Positions 16,043-25,319 of a stretch of DNA of 39,590 nt are shown one piece after another. The translations under genes and the position numbers were made by a program. Position 1 is the first letter of the stretch, and every line of letters starts with the position of its first letter. This DNA comes from CAISGS01 sp044346445 (lineage in GTDB: Bacteria; Pseudomonadota; Alphaproteobacteria; Caulobacterales; Caulobacteraceae), in contig JBIIZD010000008.1 of NCBI GenBank assembly GCA_044346445.1, positions 1-39,590 on the forward strand, written 5' to 3'. The notes beneath the pieces are model-generated. The model was not told the origin of the DNA. It saw only the letters and a list, made by a program, of their open reading frames with translations, and did not search any database.

Positions 16043-17197
16043 ATGTTGCTCGAACCCAGTGTCCCGGCCTTGGCGCTTGATGCCATACGCGCACCGTTTT
16101 TGAGCATGGGCGCGGTCCAGATTGATGCGCCCGTGATCCAGCCCTTGAACCTGCTTTTGGACCTGGCCGGTGAGGCCATGCGTGCGCGCCTGTTCATCGT
16201 TCAGGGCGAGGGCGGGGCCGAGGCTTGCCTGCGTCCTGACTTTACCCTGCCGGTCGCCTTGCAACACCAGCAATCTGGCGCGCGGACCGGGCGCTATGTC
16301 TATGAGGGCAAGGCGTTTCGCGTCTCGCCCAAGGGCTCGGCGCGGGCAGAAGAGTTTTTGCAGATCGGGATGGAGGCGTTCGAGACGGGCGATCCCAAGG
16401 CTGCGGATATTGAGATTGCGTCCCTGGCCTGGCAGGCGAGCCTGGCGGGCGGGCGTCAGGATCTGTCCATGCGCCTTGGCGACGTGTCCCTGTTTTCAGC
16501 CTTTATCGGCGCGCTTGGCTTGGCAGAGCCGCTGGCTGCACGCTTGAACCGGGCCTTTGCGCGTCCTCGCGCCCTGAAGGCCGAGCTTGCCCGCGCCCAG
16601 ATGGGCGAGGCCGCACCCCGCTCTGGCGACCGACTGGCCGGTGTGCTGGCCGGTTTAGGCGAGGCCGAGGCGGCGATGGTCTTGCAAGAATTATGGGATC
16701 TGGCCGGGATTCAGCCCGTGGGCGGACGGTCGAGCGCTGAGATTGTCCATCGTTTGTCTGAGCGGGCCGAAGCGGCCAGTGCGCCCAGGCTAACCGCCGT
16801 CCAGGCCGATCTGATTGGCCGTTTTCTTGCAATTGATGATGCTCCGCAAAAAGCCCTTGATGCCGTGGCCAGTCTGGCGCGCGAAGGCGGGGCAAGTCTG
16901 GATCAGGCCTTGCAGGCCTGGCAGGACCGGTTGGCGGGCCTCTTGGCCGCCGGCGTGCCCGAAGACCGTATGCGCCTGTCCACCGCCTTTGGCCGCGCTT
17001 TTGGCTATTATGACGGCGTTTTGTTTGAGGTCACCAGCGAGGCGCTCGGGGCCGAACGACCGGTTGCGGGGGGCGGGCGTTATGATGCCTTGCTGGCGCG
17101 GCTCGGCGGCGCGGTTGATCCACAGGTCGGGGCGGCGGGCTGTATGGTCCGGCCCTGGCGGGCCTTTAACAGTCCTGAGCGGGGGATGGCATTATGA
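16043..17197 (+). CDS. hisZ: ATP phosphoribosyltransferase regulatory subunit
   Basis: 384 residues, starting at the ATG four bases after the hisS stop codon (the frame runs further upstream but would intrude into hisS). HisZ is a catalytically inactive paralogue of the HisRS core. The class II fold is recognisable in CLRPDFTLPVALQH, GRYVYEGKAFR, the histidine-A-like AFGYYDGVLFEVTSE and VAGGGRYDALLARLGG. It binds HisG and confers histidine feedback on the first step of histidine synthesis. Its last four bases overlap the hisG start (ATGA). The order hisS-hisZ-hisG is shared with Caulobacter relatives and links tRNA-His charging to histidine synthesis. Confidence 0.94.
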   Translation: MLLEPSVPALALDAIRAPFLSMGAVQIDAPVIQPLNLLLDLAGEAMRARLFIVQGEGGAEACLRPDFTLPVALQHQQSGARTGRYVYEGKAFRVSPKGSARAEEFLQIGMEAFETGDPKAADIEIASLAWQASLAGGRQDLSMRLGDVSLFSAFIGALGLAEPLAARLNRAFARPRALKAELARAQMGEAAPRSGDRLAGVLAGLGEAEAAMVLQELWDLAGIQPVGGRSSAEIVHRLSERAEAASAPRLTAVQADLIGRFLAIDDAPQKALDAVASLAREGGASLDQALQAWQDRLAGLLAAGVPEDRMRLSTAFGRAFGYYDGVLFEVTSEALGAERPVAGGGRYDALLARLGGAVDPQVGAAGCMVRPWRAFNSPERGMAL

Positions 17198-18165
17198 GCG
17201 ACCTGGCAAGCCAGCCCTTGAGCCTGGCCTTTCCTTCAAAGGGCCGTTTGAAAGACCAGGCAGAGGCCTGGCTGGGCGAGTGCGGGCTTAAGCTTGAGGC
17301 GGTAGGCGGCGCGCGGGGCTATCGCGCAGCGATTTCAGGACTGCCCGGTATTCAGGTCCAGCTCTTGTCGGCTGGGGATATTGCGGCGGCCTTGGATGGC
17401 GGCGAGGTGCACCTTGGCCTCACGGGCGAAGACCTGTTGCGTGAGCGCGGCGAGGATCTGGATCAGCGGGTCATGCTCTTGCGGGCGCTTGGCTTTGGCC
17501 GCGCCGATCTGATTGTCGCCGCACCCCAAAGCTGGATCGATGTCGATAGCATGGCCGATATTGACGAGGTGGCGGGCACCTATCTGGCGCGCACCGGTCG
17601 GCGTCTGCGGGTTGCGACCAAATATATGAGCCAGACCCGGGCCTTTTTTGCGCGTCACGGGATTGCAGACTATCGCATTGTTGAGTCCAGCGGCGCGACC
17701 GAGGGCGCTCCAGCCGCGGGCGCGGCCGAGCTGGTCGTGGATATAACCACCACCGGGGCGACGCTCGCGGCCAATAGCCTGAAAATCATCGGCGATGGTA
17801 TTATCCTGAAAAGTCAGGCCCAGCTGGCAGCCTCCCTCACAGCAAGCTGGACCAAGCCTCAACTGGTATTGCTGCGCCGCTTCCTTGGCATTGTTGAGGC
17901 CAAGGCGCGGGCGCGCGGTCTGTCCACTGTGATCTGGCCAGCGCAGCACGACAAGGCCGCCCAGGCCGCCTGCGCGCGTTTCATCGCCGAAGGCGCAACC
18001 GGGCGCGTCAATGGGCTTTTGGTTTCAAGCCAGCACGTGTTTGATCTGGCGGCTGCCCTGGCCGATTCGGGTATTGGCCCGGTGAGCATCACCCGCCCGG
18101 ACTATGTTTTCGAGGCCGATTGCCCGGCGGCAGACGCCTTGGCGACCAGGGTTTTGAACGACTAG
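17194..18165 (+). CDS. hisG: ATP phosphoribosyltransferase with C-terminal extension
   Basis: 323 residues. It catalyses the committed step of histidine synthesis, joining ATP and PRPP. FPSKGRLKDQAEAW near the N-terminus, LTGEDLLRERG, VATKYMSQTRAFF and the PRPP loop AELVVDITTTGATLAAN (about 180-196) define the catalytic part (about 1-215). HisG that works with HisZ is usually the short form of about 200-230 residues, yet about 100 residues follow here (from RRFLGIVEAKARARGL to the end). That tail does not obviously match the regulatory domain of long-form HisG. The gene is coupled to hisZ by a four-base overlap. A candidate RNA region follows before the next, convergent gene. Confidence 0.94.
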   Translation: MSDLASQPLSLAFPSKGRLKDQAEAWLGECGLKLEAVGGARGYRAAISGLPGIQVQLLSAGDIAAALDGGEVHLGLTGEDLLRERGEDLDQRVMLLRALGFGRADLIVAAPQSWIDVDSMADIDEVAGTYLARTGRRLRVATKYMSQTRAFFARHGIADYRIVESSGATEGAPAAGAAELVVDITTTGATLAANSLKIIGDGIILKSQAQLAASLTASWTKPQLVLLRRFLGIVEAKARARGLSTVIWPAQHDKAAQAACARFIAEGATGRVNGLLVSSQHVFDLAAALADSGIGPVSITRPDYVFEADCPAADALATRVLND

Positions 18166-18180
18166 ATTGTTTTTGGGACC

Positions 18181-18205
18181 AGTTTTGACGAAAATGTAAA
18201 AAACT
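18181..18205. repeat. Imperfect 25-nt direct repeat, left copy
   Basis: AGTTTTGACGAAAATG followed by TAAAAAACT; it matches the right copy at 18454-18478 at 20 of 25 positions. Its ends (AGTTTT/AAAACT) are also inverted, so it can form a weak A/T-rich hairpin after hisG. Confidence 0.5.
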
Positions 18206-18265
18206 CGAGCTGCGGCGCGAATATTTTTTGTGTTTATGACAAAAATTTGGCAACAGCGTGTTGAC

Positions 18266-18294
18266 TTGGCGCTTGTTATGCCTTTTTCTGTAAA
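18266..18294 (+). promoter_or_regulatory. Candidate promoter for the putative small RNA
   Basis: TTGGCG (18266-18271) and TGTAAA (18289-18294) are separated by 17 bases, each matching the sigma-70 consensus at four of six positions. The predicted start falls at about 18300, exactly at the first hairpin. TTGACT at 18261 is an alternative -35 without a well-spaced -10. Confidence 0.4.
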
Positions 18295-18298
18295 TGCG

Positions 18299-18416
18299 AG
18301 AGACGAGTAGGCCAAAAGAAGCCTTAGTCTCTGGGTGTTTCGGGGAGGAAACGCCCTCTACTAACAAGCCTTGCACAATAGAGCCCGCTGCGATTATCCC
18401 CCGCAGCGGGCTTTCT
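18299..18416 (+). ncRNA. Putative structured small RNA, three hairpins ending in a terminator
   Basis: About 118 bases between convergent genes form three consecutive stems. Stem 1 pairs AGAGAC (18299-18304) with GTCTCT (18327-18332), enclosing AGGC/GCCT (18309-18312 with 18321-18324) and a loop of CAAAAGAA. Stem 2 pairs GGGTGTTTC (18333-18341) with GAAACGCCC (18348-18356), nine pairs including one G-U, around the loop GGGGAG. Stem 3 pairs GCCCGCTGCG (18383-18392) perfectly with CGCAGCGGGC (18402-18411) and is followed by TTTCT, a factor-independent terminator. The purine loop GGGGAGG resembles a Shine-Dalgarno sequence. No known RNA family was recognised. It could be an independent small RNA or a processed 3' end of the hisG message. 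Confidence 0.55.
18383..18416 (+). terminator. Rho-independent terminator ending the hisG/small RNA region
   Basis: A perfect ten-pair GC-rich stem (GCCCGCTGCG with CGCAGCGGGC, loop ATTATCCCC) followed by TTTCT. The T tract is on the + strand side only, so it acts on transcripts from the left. Confidence 0.8.
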
Positions 18417-18453
18417 GCATCTTGGATGCTATCGTCGCTTAGGTGCGGAGCCG

Positions 18454-18478
18454 GTTTTTGACGAAATTGCCAAAAACT
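18454..18478. repeat. Imperfect 25-nt direct repeat, right copy / A-T stem after the M13 gene
   Basis: GTTTTTGACGAAATTG followed by CCAAAAACT repeats the sequence at 18181-18205. On the minus strand it forms CCGG/GTTTTTG pairing with CAAAAAC/CGG about 10-40 bases after the M13 peptidase stop, so it may help end that transcript. Confidence 0.5.
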
Positions 18479-18488
18479 ACCGGTGCGT

Positions 18489-20567
18489 CTACCAGATCCG
18501 AACGCGCTGCTCGGGCGGCACATAGAGGGCGTCACCGGGCTTGACGCCAAAGGCCTCGTACCAGGCATCAATATTGCGCACCACGCCATTGACCCGATAG
18601 AGGGGCGGCGAGTGGGGGTCGGTGGCAATCTGATTGCGCAGGGCATCGTCGCGGCTCTTGGTCCGCCAAACCTGGGCCCAGCCAAGGAAGACGCGCTGAT
18701 CGCCGGTCAGGCCATCAATGACCGGTGCAGGCTTGCCACCCAAGGACCTGTGATAGGCGTCCAGCGCCATCAAGAGGCCGCCCAGATCGGCAATGTTCTC
18801 GCCCATGGTCAATTGGCCCTGGACCTTGGCGCCAGGCAGGGGCTCGAAGGCAGAATACTGGGCATCGAGCTTGTCGGTCTGAACCTTGAACTTGGCGACA
18901 TCATCGGCCTGCCACCAGTCATTGAGTGAGCCATCGGCTGCGAACTGTCGGCCCTGATCGTCAAAGCCATGCGTGATTTCGTGGCCGATCACGCCGCCAA
19001 TGCCGCCATAATTGATCGCCATATCGGCATTGGGATCAAAGAAGGGCGGCTGCAAAATAGCGGCAGGGAAGACGATCTCATTGATCTGGGGATTGTAATA
19101 GGCATTCACGGTCTGGGGGAACATGCCCCATTCCTGGCGATCGACCGGACCATTCATGCGGCCAACCTGATAGGCCCATTCAAACGCATGTGAGCGTTCG
19201 ACATTGCCAACCAGATCGTCGGACTTGATGGTCAGGGCCGAATAATCGCGCCACTTGTCGGGATAGGCAATCTTGACCGTAAAGGTCGATAGCTTTTCCA
19301 AGGCCTTGGCCTTGGTCTGGGGCCCCATCCAGGCCAGGTTCTCGATCCGGACCTTGAGCGCTGCTTTCAGGTCGCCAACAAGACCCAGCATCTTGGCCTT
19401 GGACTCGGGCGGGAAATAGGCCTCGACATAGAGTTTTCCGACCGCTTCACCCAGATTGCTATCGACTGTGCTGACAGCGCGCTTCCAGCGCGGCCGGTTT
19501 TGCGGCTGGCCAGACAAGGTCTTGCCCCAGAATTCAAACCGGGCATCGACAAAGCGCTTGGACAGATAGGGCGAGACCTCATTGACCATATGGAAGGCCT
19601 GCCAGGCTTGCAGGGTCTGAACAGGGGTGGCGGCAAATATCTTGCTAATCTTGGGGAAGGCGGACTTTTCGCCAACTGCCACCATCGAGACCTTGGAAAG
19701 GTCTGCGGCGCCCAGATAGGCGGTCCAGTCAAAATCAGGGGCCAGCTTGATCAGCTCGGCCGGGCTCATTGGATTATACGAGGCGACCGGGTCGCGCTGC
19801 TGCACCTTGGTCCAGCTGACCTTGGCGATCTCGGTTTCCAGAGCGACAATATCGGCGGCGGCCTTGTCCGGATTGGTCCAGCCAACAGCCTTTAGCTGCT
19901 GGGCGATATAGGCCTGATACTTGCCCTTTTTCTCGGCAAACTGGGCGGTCAGGTAATAGTCGCGGTCGGGCAGGCCAAGGCCAGCCTGGCCCAGATAGGC
20001 GACATACTTGTTCGGGTCCTTGGCATCTTGGCCAATATAGAGGCCGAAAAACGCTGTGCCAAAACCCTTGGCCGAGCGGCCCATCAGGGCGGCGATCTGA
20101 CTGCGGGTGGTGGCTGCCTTGATCTCGGCCAGCGGCGCGGCTAGCGGCTTGGCATCGAGGGCTTCGAGCTTGGCCTCGTCCATAAAGGACGCATAGAGAC
20201 CCCCGACCTGTTGGGCCTCGCCGGTTGCTCCGGTCGTGGCTGCGGCCTTTTCGATCACGGCGCGGCTGCGGGCGTCAGACAGTTCGCGCAAATTATCAAA
20301 TGCACCAAAGCGCGAACGGTCGGCTGGAATTTCGGTGCGGTCGTCCCAGGCACCATTGGCAAACTTGTAGAAGTCATCACCGGGGATTGCGCCAACCTGG
20401 CGACCGCTTAGGTCAAACCCCCAACTGCCCATGCGCGGGGCATCCAGGCTTGTGGCTGCCGTGGCCGTGGCCGTGGCCGTGGTGGTCACGGGCGCGGGGC
20501 TTTGCGCCTGGGCGGCACTGGTCAGGAGCGCGCCAATGGCTGTGGCGCAAAGGAGTAGGGATTTCAT
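18489..20567 (-). CDS. M13 family zinc metallopeptidase (neprilysin-like, PepO type)
   Basis: 692 residues. A signal peptide (MKSLLLCATAIGALLTSAAQ, then AQSP) exports it to the periplasm. The zinc site is HEITH (His529-Glu530-x-x-His533) in GGVIGHEITHGFDDQGRQF; the third ligand is Glu590 in GENIADLGG, both hallmarks of M13. Upstream, VNAYYNPQINEIVFPAAIL is the substrate-binding NAYY strand, and the protein ends with the conserved-type CRVW-like tail as RVRIW. It should cleave peptides rather than folded proteins. A threonine/alanine repeat (TTTATATATAATS) follows the signal and probably acts as a spacer. It may be transcribed from its own promoter, since 94 bases and an inverted repeat separate it from the upstream acyl-CoA synthetase gene. 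Confidence 0.94.
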   Translation of the reverse strand: MKSLLLCATAIGALLTSAAQAQSPAPVTTTATATATAATSLDAPRMGSWGFDLSGRQVGAIPGDDFYKFANGAWDDRTEIPADRSRFGAFDNLRELSDARSRAVIEKAAATTGATGEAQQVGGLYASFMDEAKLEALDAKPLAAPLAEIKAATTRSQIAALMGRSAKGFGTAFFGLYIGQDAKDPNKYVAYLGQAGLGLPDRDYYLTAQFAEKKGKYQAYIAQQLKAVGWTNPDKAAADIVALETEIAKVSWTKVQQRDPVASYNPMSPAELIKLAPDFDWTAYLGAADLSKVSMVAVGEKSAFPKISKIFAATPVQTLQAWQAFHMVNEVSPYLSKRFVDARFEFWGKTLSGQPQNRPRWKRAVSTVDSNLGEAVGKLYVEAYFPPESKAKMLGLVGDLKAALKVRIENLAWMGPQTKAKALEKLSTFTVKIAYPDKWRDYSALTIKSDDLVGNVERSHAFEWAYQVGRMNGPVDRQEWGMFPQTVNAYYNPQINEIVFPAAILQPPFFDPNADMAINYGGIGGVIGHEITHGFDDQGRQFAADGSLNDWWQADDVAKFKVQTDKLDAQYSAFEPLPGAKVQGQLTMGENIADLGGLLMALDAYHRSLGGKPAPVIDGLTGDQRVFLGWAQVWRTKSRDDALRNQIATDPHSPPLYRVNGVVRNIDAWYEAFGVKPGDALYVPPEQRVRIW

Positions 20568-20624
20568 GGCATGGCCTCATGGGTTCATCTTGGCGCTGAA
20601 CATGCACCAAAAGGGTGTGTTCTG

Positions 20625-20646
20625 CTCATTAAAAATCGTTAATGAG
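20625..20646. promoter_or_regulatory. Perfect 8+8 inverted repeat upstream of the M13 peptidase gene
   Basis: CTCATTAA and TTAATGAG are separated by six bases. The site is 58 bases before the M13 start and 16 bases after the acyl-CoA synthetase stop. On the minus strand no T tract follows, so an operator is more likely than a terminator. Confidence 0.4.
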
Positions 20647-20661
20647 GCGGTCTTGCCCAGA

Positions 20662-22290
20662 TCAGGACAGGCCAAGGGCCTCTAGCGCCTGTTGCCGGAT
20701 CGCCTTGATATCAACCTTGCCATTCGCCGCGCGGATAATCGGGGCCAGGACCAGATCGCGCGGGGCCTTGTAATCGGCCAGATGCGCCCGGACATGGGCG
20801 GCCAGATCAGCTAGGCTTGGGGCGTTATGCCCCGGCTTAATATCGACCACCGCACAGATACGCTCGCCAAACCGGGCATCGGGCACGCCGACCACCACGG
20901 CATCGGCTATGCCGGGCAGCTTCTTGATCGCTTCTTCGACCTCTTCGGGAAAGACCTTTTCGCCGCCCGTATTGATGACCTGCGAGCCGCGCCCGAGCAG
21001 TTTCAACTCGCCATCGGCCTCGACCTCAGCAAAATCGCCCGGCACACTCCAGCGCACGCCTTCAAAGACGCGGAAGGTCTTGGCCGATTTTTCCGGGTCC
21101 TTGTAATAGCCGGTGGGAATAAAGCCAGTCACAGCCACAAGGCCGCGTTCGCCAGAGCCCGGCTCGACGCGCCGCCCGTCCTCAGTAAACACCCCGACCG
21201 TGGGGCCAAGGGCAAAGCGGGCCGTGGCCACTTCTGCGCCCGCCGCTGAGGTTGATCCGCCAAGTCCAACCGCCTCGGAGGAGCCAAGGCTGTCATAAAG
21301 CATGGCACCGGGCATATGGGCCAAGAGGCCGTGTTTGTTTTCCTGGCTCCAGACCGCGCCGGAAGATGAGATCAGGTTAACGCAGCTTAGGTCCCATCGG
21401 CCCGGATTAGCATTGAGGCAGTCCAGCATGGGCGAGGCAAAGGCTGGCCCGACAATCACCACGGTTGAGGCCTTTAGCCGCTCGACCTCGCTCCAAAGCT
21501 CGGCCGGGTCAAATCTGCGCGAGGGCAGGGACGCAACGCTGCCGCCCAGATTAAGGGTGATAAAGGCCGAGAACTGGCCCGTGCCATGCATGAGCGGGCA
21601 GGCGACCAGTTGGCGAAACGGCGAGGGCTCCTGCGGGTCGATAATCCGGGTGCCCGCCTCGGCGACGTTCTGCAAGGGCTCGATCGCCAGAGTGATATTA
21701 CCGCCTGCGCCCAGCACATTGAACAGGTCATCCTGACGCCACATCACGCCCTTGGGCATGCCGGTGGTGCCGCCAGTATAGAGGAGCAAAAGATCATCAC
21801 CACTGCGGCCCCAGGGCGCTGCGGCGCGGGGGCCTGCCTGTTCCACCAGCTTTGCATAGTCTATCGCCCAGCCCGGTATGGCGTGCTCACCATCGGGGGC
21901 TGCGATCCAGAGCTTGACCTTGGTCAGACGGTGGCGAATAGCCTCCAGCACCGGCGCAAACGAGGCATGGAACACCACGGCCTCGGCATCGGCATTGTCG
22001 AACAGGTAAAACAGCTCATCAGCGCCATAGCGGTAATTGGTATTGACCGGGGCCATGCCCACCTTGAAGGCGGCAAAATAGGTTTCGAGGTATTCAGGAC
22101 CATTATAGAGATAGGCCGCAACCTTGGCCTGATGGCCCATGCCCGCTTCAAGAAAAGCCCGGCCCAGCGCGTCGGCATGACGGTCAAAATCGCGCCAGAT
22201 GACCACTCGCTCACCCTGGATGAGGGCCGGACGAGAAGGCGCACGCGCGGCGATGGTTTCCCACACGTCGGCAAAGGTCCAGATCGTCAT
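20662..22290 (-). CDS. Acyl-CoA synthetase (AMP-forming)
   Basis: 542 residues of the ANL superfamily. It activates a carboxylic acid, probably a fatty acid, to its CoA thioester through an acyl-adenylate. Motifs in order: the phosphate loop LLLYTGGTTGMPKGVMW (about 169-185), DSLGSSEAVGLG (A5 region), TGYYKDPEKSAKTF, the hinge aspartate/lysine stretch LKLLGRGSQVINTGGEKVFP, VVGVPDARFGERICAVV and the C-terminal catalytic lysine region ANGKVDIKAIR. Length and motif wording match acyl-CoA synthetases annotated near fatty acid or steroid degradation genes; the chain-length preference cannot be told. A TTGACA upstream (22349-22354) suggests its own promoter. Confidence 0.92.
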   Translation of the reverse strand: MTIWTFADVWETIAARAPSRPALIQGERVVIWRDFDRHADALGRAFLEAGMGHQAKVAAYLYNGPEYLETYFAAFKVGMAPVNTNYRYGADELFYLFDNADAEAVVFHASFAPVLEAIRHRLTKVKLWIAAPDGEHAIPGWAIDYAKLVEQAGPRAAAPWGRSGDDLLLLYTGGTTGMPKGVMWRQDDLFNVLGAGGNITLAIEPLQNVAEAGTRIIDPQEPSPFRQLVACPLMHGTGQFSAFITLNLGGSVASLPSRRFDPAELWSEVERLKASTVVIVGPAFASPMLDCLNANPGRWDLSCVNLISSSGAVWSQENKHGLLAHMPGAMLYDSLGSSEAVGLGGSTSAAGAEVATARFALGPTVGVFTEDGRRVEPGSGERGLVAVTGFIPTGYYKDPEKSAKTFRVFEGVRWSVPGDFAEVEADGELKLLGRGSQVINTGGEKVFPEEVEEAIKKLPGIADAVVVGVPDARFGERICAVVDIKPGHNAPSLADLAAHVRAHLADYKAPRDLVLAPIIRAANGKVDIKAIRQQALEALGLS

Positions 22291-22324
22291 GCGCGCGCTC
22301 CCAAGGTCTTATAATTTTGGGATA

Positions 22325-22354
22325 AATAAGCAGTGATCATGTACCGGGTGTCAA
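22325..22354 (-). promoter_or_regulatory. Candidate promoter of the acyl-CoA synthetase gene
   Basis: On the minus strand TTGACA (22349-22354), a perfect -35 box, is followed after 18 bases by CTTATT (22325-22330), a weak -10, in an A/T-rich stretch 35 bases before the start codon. Confidence 0.4.
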
Positions 22355-22399
22355 TGGCTGGCGCAGGCGTGGATGAATGACTGACGGCGCCCAGCCAAG

Positions 22400-22504
22400 C
22401 CCCCTCCACCGCTTCGCGGTCCCCCTCCCCCGATGGGGGAGGATTAAACTATGCTAAATCTTCCTCCCTTGGGGGAAGTACCCGCGATAGCTAAGGGAAG
22501 GGGG
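22400..22504. repeat. Palindromic intergenic repeat, copy 2 (inverted relative to copy 1)
   Basis: Reverse complement of the element at 6524-6626. The last half (TCCTCCCCC hairpin, then ACCGCGAAGCGGTGGAGGGGG-like end) is nearly identical, while the first hairpin has drifted. The CTTCC/GGAAG stem is kept despite base changes. It lies between vapC-like and acyl-CoA synthetase genes. Confidence 0.85.
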
Positions 22505-22516
22505 CTTGGCTTGGCG

Positions 22517-22903
22517 CTAAACCAGACGCACAGGTCCTGGATATTGGCCAAGGATAGGGTCGGCGGTTACCAATAATACGCCCTCAATCTGGCTTTGCGC
22601 GGCCAATAATCTATCAAACGGGTCTTTGTGTAGGGGCGGAAGGCTTGCCACCGCTAGGACATGATCGCTGGTTATGCTGAGTTCGATATAGGCATTATCA
22701 ATCAGGCCGCGACGCAAAAGCCTAGGGTCAACCTGAAAATCTGAGCGGCCAAGGCCCTGTTTGATTGTGATCTCCCAAAGGCTCGCTGCGCTGAACATCA
22801 GGCTATTGTCGGGGTCTTGGATCAAGGCCACGGCCGCGGGCGATAGCCTGTCTGGGGCACTGGCAGCCCAGAGCAGAAGGTGGGTATCGAGCAGCAGTTT
22901 CAT
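22517..22903 (-). CDS. PIN-domain toxin (VapC-like)
   Basis: 128 residues. The PIN acidic residues are in place: Asp6 (LLLDTHLLLW), Glu44 (SLWEITIKQ), Asp94 and Asp97 (HKDPFDRLLAAQ) and Asp115 (TADPIL). This is the PIN subgroup with 'LDTH' openings usually paired with Phd/YefM antitoxins. Such toxins are Mg-dependent ribonucleases, often cutting tRNA or rRNA; the target here is unknown. The start overlaps the antitoxin stop by four bases (ATGA), the usual coupling of these modules. The stop is directly adjacent to a palindromic repeat. Confidence 0.9.
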   Translation of the reverse strand: MKLLLDTHLLLWAASAPDRLSPAAVALIQDPDNSLMFSAASLWEITIKQGLGRSDFQVDPRLLRRGLIDNAYIELSITSDHVLAVASLPPLHKDPFDRLLAAQSQIEGVLLVTADPILGQYPGPVRLV

Positions 22904-23145
22904 GCATCCAGCCCGAACAGGGCGGTGATTTGCGCCTCACCCATCCGGTCAAAATCATCGGGAATGTTAAACTGACCCATAAGGAAGCCAAGGCGACGCA
23001 CCTGCGCGCTCTGGGGCGTAGACATGGCGCAAACTCTGGCCATGGGCTTGCCCGCCTTGGCGATGATAAACGGCTCGCCCTGCGCCGCCCGATCCACGAG
23101 CCGGGACAGGTTGGTTTTGGCGTCGTGCATGTTTACGGTTTTCAT
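22900..23145 (-). CDS. Phd/YefM-family antitoxin of the PIN toxin
   Basis: 81 residues. MKTVNMHDAKTNLSRLVDRAAQGEPFIIAKAGKPMARV is the Phd/YefM DNA-binding fold, followed by a C-terminal toxin-binding tail (about 45-81: RRLGFLMGQFNIPDDFDRM) of the kind that wraps the PIN toxin. It neutralises the toxin and should repress its own promoter. The upstream DNA (23146-23190) holds CTAATTAG at 23169-23176, a dyad that could be the operator. First gene of the two-gene module. Confidence 0.9.
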   Translation of the reverse strand: MKTVNMHDAKTNLSRLVDRAAQGEPFIIAKAGKPMARVCAMSTPQSAQVRRLGFLMGQFNIPDDFDRMGEAQITALFGLDA

Positions 23146-23216
23146 ACCGCTCTTTTATCAAACTAAGTCTAATTAGTCCAGTTGAGTCGAGGGTGGGTGA
23201 ATGTATCCCGACCATC

Positions 23217-23246
23217 AAAAAGGGCGGGACCTTGCGATCCCGCCCT
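23217..23246 (-). terminator. Rho-independent terminator of groESL
   Basis: On the minus strand AGGGCGGGA pairs with TCCCGCCCT (nine pairs, eight-base loop), followed by a T run. It ends the groESL transcript 33 bases after the groEL stop and isolates it from the antitoxin promoter. Confidence 0.92.
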
Positions 23247-23278
23247 CCTTGATAGGCTGATATAGGCGTTTGGACGAT

Positions 23279-24922
<1,644 letters not shown>

Positions 24923-24970
24923 TGCGGGCTCTCTCTTTTCGTCTGAGGAATTGGAAAGGGGAAATAAGGC

Positions 24971-25261
24971 TTAGGACTGAAGAACGCCCAGGATGTCGCT
25001 CTCCTTCATGATCAGGAGATCTTCACCCTCGATCTTCACTTCCGTGCCCGACCACTTGCCGAACAGGATGCGGTCGCCAGCCTTGACGTCTGGGACAATG
25101 TATTTGCCATCTTCATCGCGGGCACCGGGGCCAACGGCAATGACTTCACCTTCTTGGGGCTTTTCCTTGGCGGTATCGGGGATGATGATCCCGCCCTTTG
25201 TCTTTTCTTCTTCTGCAACGCGCTTGATCAATACGCGGTCACCGAGGGGACGAAACTTCAT
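24971..25261 (-). CDS. groS: 10 kDa co-chaperonin GroES
   Basis: 96 residues. It caps the GroEL ring. MKFRPLGDRVLIKRVAEEEK, the mobile loop (KTKGGIIIPDTAKEKPQ, about 21-37) and FGKWSGTEVKIEGEDLLIMKE are diagnostic. GGAG lies seven bases before the ATG but is partly contained in a small inverted repeat (25271-25283). First gene of the operon, behind a CIRCE-like operator. Confidence 0.98.
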   Translation of the reverse strand: MKFRPLGDRVLIKRVAEEEKTKGGIIIPDTAKEKPQEGEVIAVGPGARDEDGKYIVPDVKAGDRILFGKWSGTEVKIEGEDLLIMKESDILGVLQS

Positions 25262-25270
25262 CTTTAGTCT

Positions 25271-25283
25271 CCGTTTGAAACGG
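25271..25283 (-). promoter_or_regulatory. Inverted repeat over the groES ribosome binding site
   Basis: In the mRNA sense CCGTTTCAAACGG is a perfect dyad whose 3' arm ends in the GG of the Shine-Dalgarno GGAG. A five-pair stem CCGUU/AACGG with loop UCA would partly hide the site, a possible simple temperature-sensitive switch. Confidence 0.35.
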
Positions 25284-25319
25284 TTGTCATTTAAGGGATG
25301 TAGCCGGGAGCCAGACCGA

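Noticed and set aside
20625..20646. CtrA-binding site at the M13 promoter
   Set aside because: The two TTAA units are six bases apart instead of seven and the trailing C is not in register on both strands.
22400..23145. Recent mobile element carrying the PIN/Phd module
   Set aside because: No transposase, integrase or flanking direct repeats are seen; the adjacent palindromic repeat also occurs at 6524 without any toxin genes.
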